Of a stretch of DNA of 24,687 nucleotides, positions 20,721-24,687 are shown piece by piece; the first letter of the stretch is position 1; every line of letters begins with the position of its first letter. The notes under the pieces are model-generated. The model saw nothing but the letters and a program-made list of their open reading frames with translations. It ran no database searches and was not told the DNA's origin. The position numbers and the translations under genes are program-made. This DNA comes from Apostichopus leukothele (Eukaryota > Echinodermata > Holothuroidea > Aspidochirotida > Stichopodidae): NCBI GenBank assembly GCA_010014835.2, contig JAAAKB020006608.1:1-24687 (forward strand). Direction: 5' to 3'.

Positions 20721-21770
20721 GGATTAACAGTGTGACAGATTGGTCACGAATGCAGTTCACCCTAGTCTTTGTAGTCGTCCACATGGCTTCTGCGTTACCA
20801 CATCAGATGCACTAACCTAATACTAACTAATACGTTGTGTAGAAAGCATTAAATTCATATTCACAATGATTACATACATATATTACACAAGTTGTTATCA
20901 TTCTTTAACAGTGGTCGAAACTTTGTTTAGGTTCTTTTTCCATTTTTATAATGTTTTCTTTGGTCATTTCTTGTCCCTTTATTTTTCTTGCGACACCATT
21001 CGGAGATTAATTATAAACGCACATTCTAGGTAAAAATGTATTTATTTATTTAATAGCCCATTAATCTTTGCAGTTAAAACCATCTGCTAAAGTAAGGTAT
21101 AGAGCAGCATTTGGCTGTAAGGCTACCAATCAATGATGCTTTCTCTTAGATAAGACGGCATTTACGGCTGTAAAGGTCAGGTTGAGATATAGATATATCT
21201 GATTTTGCCTTTTCACTGATGTTGCCTTGAACAGCCCTCTTGAATATCATCATTTAATCTTCACATGGAAAGAGAGAAAATGTGATAACCTACCAGCAGC
21301 GTAAAGGCCTTCGGTAGATATCAGAAAATTGCAGTTTTCACATTTTGTATCACTTGTCAAAATATAGAAAATCAGAAAATGAAAATATTGCATAGGCCAT
21401 CGACACTAAGCACCAGAAATCAGAAATATAGTGTCAAATGTGAAAGATAAACTTCCGTGGTAAACGGTACGGCCGTTTAATGGAGTAAACAAGTAATTTT
21501 AAGTTAAAAAAGTTATTAAATATGATTACATACAGAACTCGTCGGAATGTTAAAACATTTTAGCATGTAAAGTATGACAACCATAGTTATAAGGTAGTTA
21601 ACCTTATGTTATGTACTGTATAAGTCTATGCCATCTTTGGTCTATGTCACATGTTCTATTGTTTACCTGTTTTTTAGCAATACATTACAAAAATAAGAGA
21701 AAGGTGCATGTCACATGCGAATGGGAGTAGGGTTCTAATGAATAAAAATGGATTATCAGCTTTATATAAG
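20721..21770. other. Gene-free AT-rich DNA
   Basis: No gene was recognised. A small hairpin with 7-bp arms TAAACGG/CCGTTTA and a 5-base loop lies at 21,461-21,479. Confidence 0.6.
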
Positions 21771-21843
21771 GAGTGTATATGAAGTACCGGGGTTCCGTTT
21801 ATTGTGTACATGAGTATATATGAAGTTCCGGTTCCGTGTTTTT
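21771..21843. repeat. Direct repeat of about 30 bp, two copies
   Basis: GAGTGTATATGAAGTACCGG (from 21,771) followed by GGTTCCGT, and GAGTATATATGAAGTTCCGG (from 21,812) followed by TTCCGT, are about 41 bp apart. The second copy lacks two G residues. Confidence 0.75.
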
Positions 21844-24687
21844 TTAGTAGTAGTAGAATCTTCCTGATAAAGCTAGTATCACGTGTGGATCTGGTTCAAG
21901 CAATTCTTTCCCATTTTTAGCCTTGCCCAGTCCCACTGGGGATATCTTGTGGCATAGCTATCACGTGTATAGCAGCAGCGCTGCAACTTGTCAGCTTCAA
22001 GTATGTTAAAACTTGATGTTCTTGAACTGAGCTCGTTGAGGTCAGACATACATAAGTTTTATATGTAAGAGAGGAGTAAGATGATGAAGCAATTACTTGC
22101 AATGGTATGCGAAGACAAATAATGTGAGAGTTTCGCCAAGTGGCTATGATGCATATATAAAAATGAAGGAAAGAAAAGCCCCTATTCAATGAAACTACAA
22201 CGCAAGTTAGACCAAAATGTAGTACATTTTACCGGTATATACATTACCGGTTTCCCCCGGCGCCTTAAATGTCCTAGCCATGCATATGAATATTGACTTT
22301 ATATCAAAGAGTTTAAACACATAAGTAAGTCTGATGTTTTCCAAGCGAGCATCAACACTTAGACCTATACAGCAATTCAAAGATAAAAGCTACTCATATC
22401 GTTAACAATACCTGCTTATCTTCGTGATCTCAGCGGTTCTGGAAGAAATCCTTTTCATATACAAGAAAGGCATAACATTTCTTGAAAATTCAACTCCGAC
22501 GAAACTGTACAGGTGTAATGGACTTACCAAGTCCTATCAAATATGTGTTATGTATAAAAGGTCAAAAGCAAGTAATTGTTGTCCTTATATGTGCATTAAT
22601 CTCCTTAATCACAAACAAGGTACATTGTGATAGGGGCTTGTGCCTTGAAGACCTTCAACATAAAAGGTTATAGGTCAAAGGTCGAATGAAGCGAAAAGCT
22701 ATATTTACTACGAATACTGTTTCGTAAAAAAAAAATTTTATTTCAAATTCCCTTTCAAAGATGACCATTGGTCGTTCTAGTTGTAAATGAAGAATATACC
22801 TTTTTCGAACATGTTCAGTATTTAAAGTAATGAAGTTCTAATCGTTAAATTGTTTCCAATTTTATACATTGGGAAAACAACTTTTAGTAACTTTAAAAAA
22901 AAAGCAAAACGGACATAATTGTTCTAGTAAGTCTTCATGTCGTGCTAAATGATGACCCCAACAGCTGTTTCTTGCAATATGATATATGCATAGACCTATA
23001 TCAGGAGGTTCGAAGACACGTGACATACATTTTGATGGTGTTAATTTGTGTCGATAGAAATGTCAAATTTCACTCGTAAGTTTAGGTGGATTGTTTAAAA
23101 GGAAAGAAATTAGAAGGATACACGTTTATAGGCTAAGACATGCGGACACTCATTGCCGAGATCTTTACAAGGAGAATGACGATGATGATACACCGAACAG
23201 GCTTCTTGTACTTCCATTCACCACGCTCAATTTAAAATCTGTTCAGACAATTTAGCTAACAAGTGTTTTCAGGAGGGAATGTCGTGCGCAAGACTCTTCA
23301 ACCGTATTTCTCCATATTTTGAAAATCTTGGCCTCATTTCAAGGCAGCGCCGTAGCTATCACGTTTTTGATATTATCCTAAGAGCACTGTGCAGAGCGAA
23401 ACTACAAATTTCATTTATGTCATAATGAACAACGTCTCTGCTATCTGACTTCTTGATTTTTTTTCCACAAAAATTTGTTCGAAAAAGTTCAAATTCTCAT
23501 TCCTGATCGAGATTGTAAGTGAAATTTATCAAGTTGAAGTTTAATCACGTAAATTAGAATAGTTTGTAAACGCACACAGGATTACTGGAAGTGACTATAT
23601 TTATTGGCGGTAAAAGAAGAACGTCTAATACAGTGATGAAGACAATTTATGGTACTTCGATGCTTGTGCGTTAACGTTAACGTTAAATAGAGACATGATG
23701 GTTCTGTAGATTATAATCAGTGCGTACATTTTACACTGCGACTGGTAACTTGTGATTAGACAGCTGCTGAATCGGAACATTTTAATTTATTGCTCCTCGT
23801 CAAGATAGACAAGCGGCGAATATTATGACGTCTGATATCTCGGAACACAAAGCAGGCTTTTTCAAATGAATTTGTTTACCTATAAAAACTTCATAATAAT
23901 GTAGTTCAAAGTTTGAAATTTTCCAGTGCTCGTTTTCTATCTGGCTAATCATTTATGATTTAATTGCTTGTTCATTAACGTTCATTTTTACGAGGGTTTC
24001 TTAATTTGATTAATACTATTATTTGGGTTTGGTAACAATTTAAGAAAACACTAAAAGCAGTTTTAACGAAACCTAGTTTGGGTTTATCATGGTATGTTCC
24101 AATACAAGTCATAATCAGTTGAGCAATATACAGTGAACGTGAATTGATATGAGAGTTAGAATGGATACATCATATACACCAAGTGTAATCTGGAAATAAC
24201 CAGGCACTGAAGCAGCTGTTTGCCACTTTCTTCCTTCAGATCTACTAAGTATTAACAAAATTGGATTATAATTTAAACCACATAAACACCCTATCATAAT
24301 TTTCATGAACTGTACGGTGATAAGGGAGTAGTTATTTCATTCGAATCTTAAAATCTCTGGTAATTAAGTACAACCAATCATATGCAAGCAATCAAGTGGC
24401 AAAGTTACGAAAGTGTTGATTTTCTTTCTTCAGATTGAATAGAAGATTGACATACCAATTGAAATTGATACCGAATGCTATCGCAAAATTATCACTTCAT
24501 TGTCTCCATCAATGTTTCAATTGATCAACTCCTATGCTTGTCAAATTGTTATGTTTTCAAAGGCATAACAAATGCCTCTAAAGGGCATGTATTCACCGGC
24601 CTCTTAACATCCAATACCGTTTTTCATGTAATTATTTTCAGAAATGGTTTTTTCAAGAGATCTTTGCGTATTTGATGTTTGTTCAAA
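21844..24687. other. Gene-free DNA to the window end
   Basis: No gene was recognised. Two ACCGGT words lie at 22,231-22,236 and 22,245-22,250. Three head-to-tail CGTTAA units lie at 23,669-23,686. Frames of 63-90 codons (minus 21,917-22,189, plus 22,424-22,630, plus 24,475-24,675) have no recognisable domain. The last follows a TTTCTTTCTTCAG acceptor-like word near 24,434, but nothing else supports an exon. Confidence 0.5.

Noticed and set aside
23669-23686. Telomere-like or origin-like CGTTAA repeat
   Set aside because: Only three hexamer units. Too short to support any functional call beyond a simple repeat.

Overview
This is AT-rich (roughly one third G+C by eye) eukaryotic DNA without operons, ribosome-binding sites or any long coding frame. 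The left edge carries a hammerhead-ribozyme-like motif of the kind found with Penelope-like retroelements. The window also holds a small foldback transposon with a target-site duplication, microsatellites, minisatellites and many decayed tandem repeats. Together these point to intergenic or intronic sequence of an animal, most likely an aquatic invertebrate. I cannot name the species. No tRNA, rRNA, CRISPR array or complete protein gene is visible.

Layout. Bases 1-95 hold a retroelement remnant with a small hammerhead variant and an (AT)n run. Bases 96-5400 are gene-free, with one doubtful minus-strand coding trace near 4.75-4.91 kb. Bases 5403-5700 carry decayed repeats of about 75 bp that keep one frame open on the minus strand. 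Short tandem repeats lie at 6.85 and 7.10 kb. From 7.1 to 12.9 kb there are only low-complexity tracts and a pair of related palindromes at 10.28-10.32 kb. A 13/17-bp minisatellite fills 12,951-13,164. A weak candidate exon sits at 14.60-14.74 kb. A 40-bp tandem duplication carrying a pol III B-box-like core is at 15.08-15.16 kb.

The busiest part is 16.5-19.3 kb. In order it holds a 136-bp foldback element with a 10-bp target duplication, an AT-rich array of diverged repeats, a minus-strand pseudogene read in one frame through several stops, a duplicated block of about 205 bp, and a short plus-strand open segment bounded by plausible splice sites. From 19.3 kb to the end there is no recognisable gene. 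That part has a perfect 22-bp palindrome made of two back-to-back YY1-type cores at 20.7 kb and a short direct repeat at 21.8 kb.

No set of genes acting together can be supported. The window is best read as a record of retroelement and DNA-transposon debris and local tandem duplication, with the ribozyme motif as the clearest functional RNA candidate. The two candidate exons are offered as testable guesses: open segments of their length are expected by chance in DNA this AT-rich.
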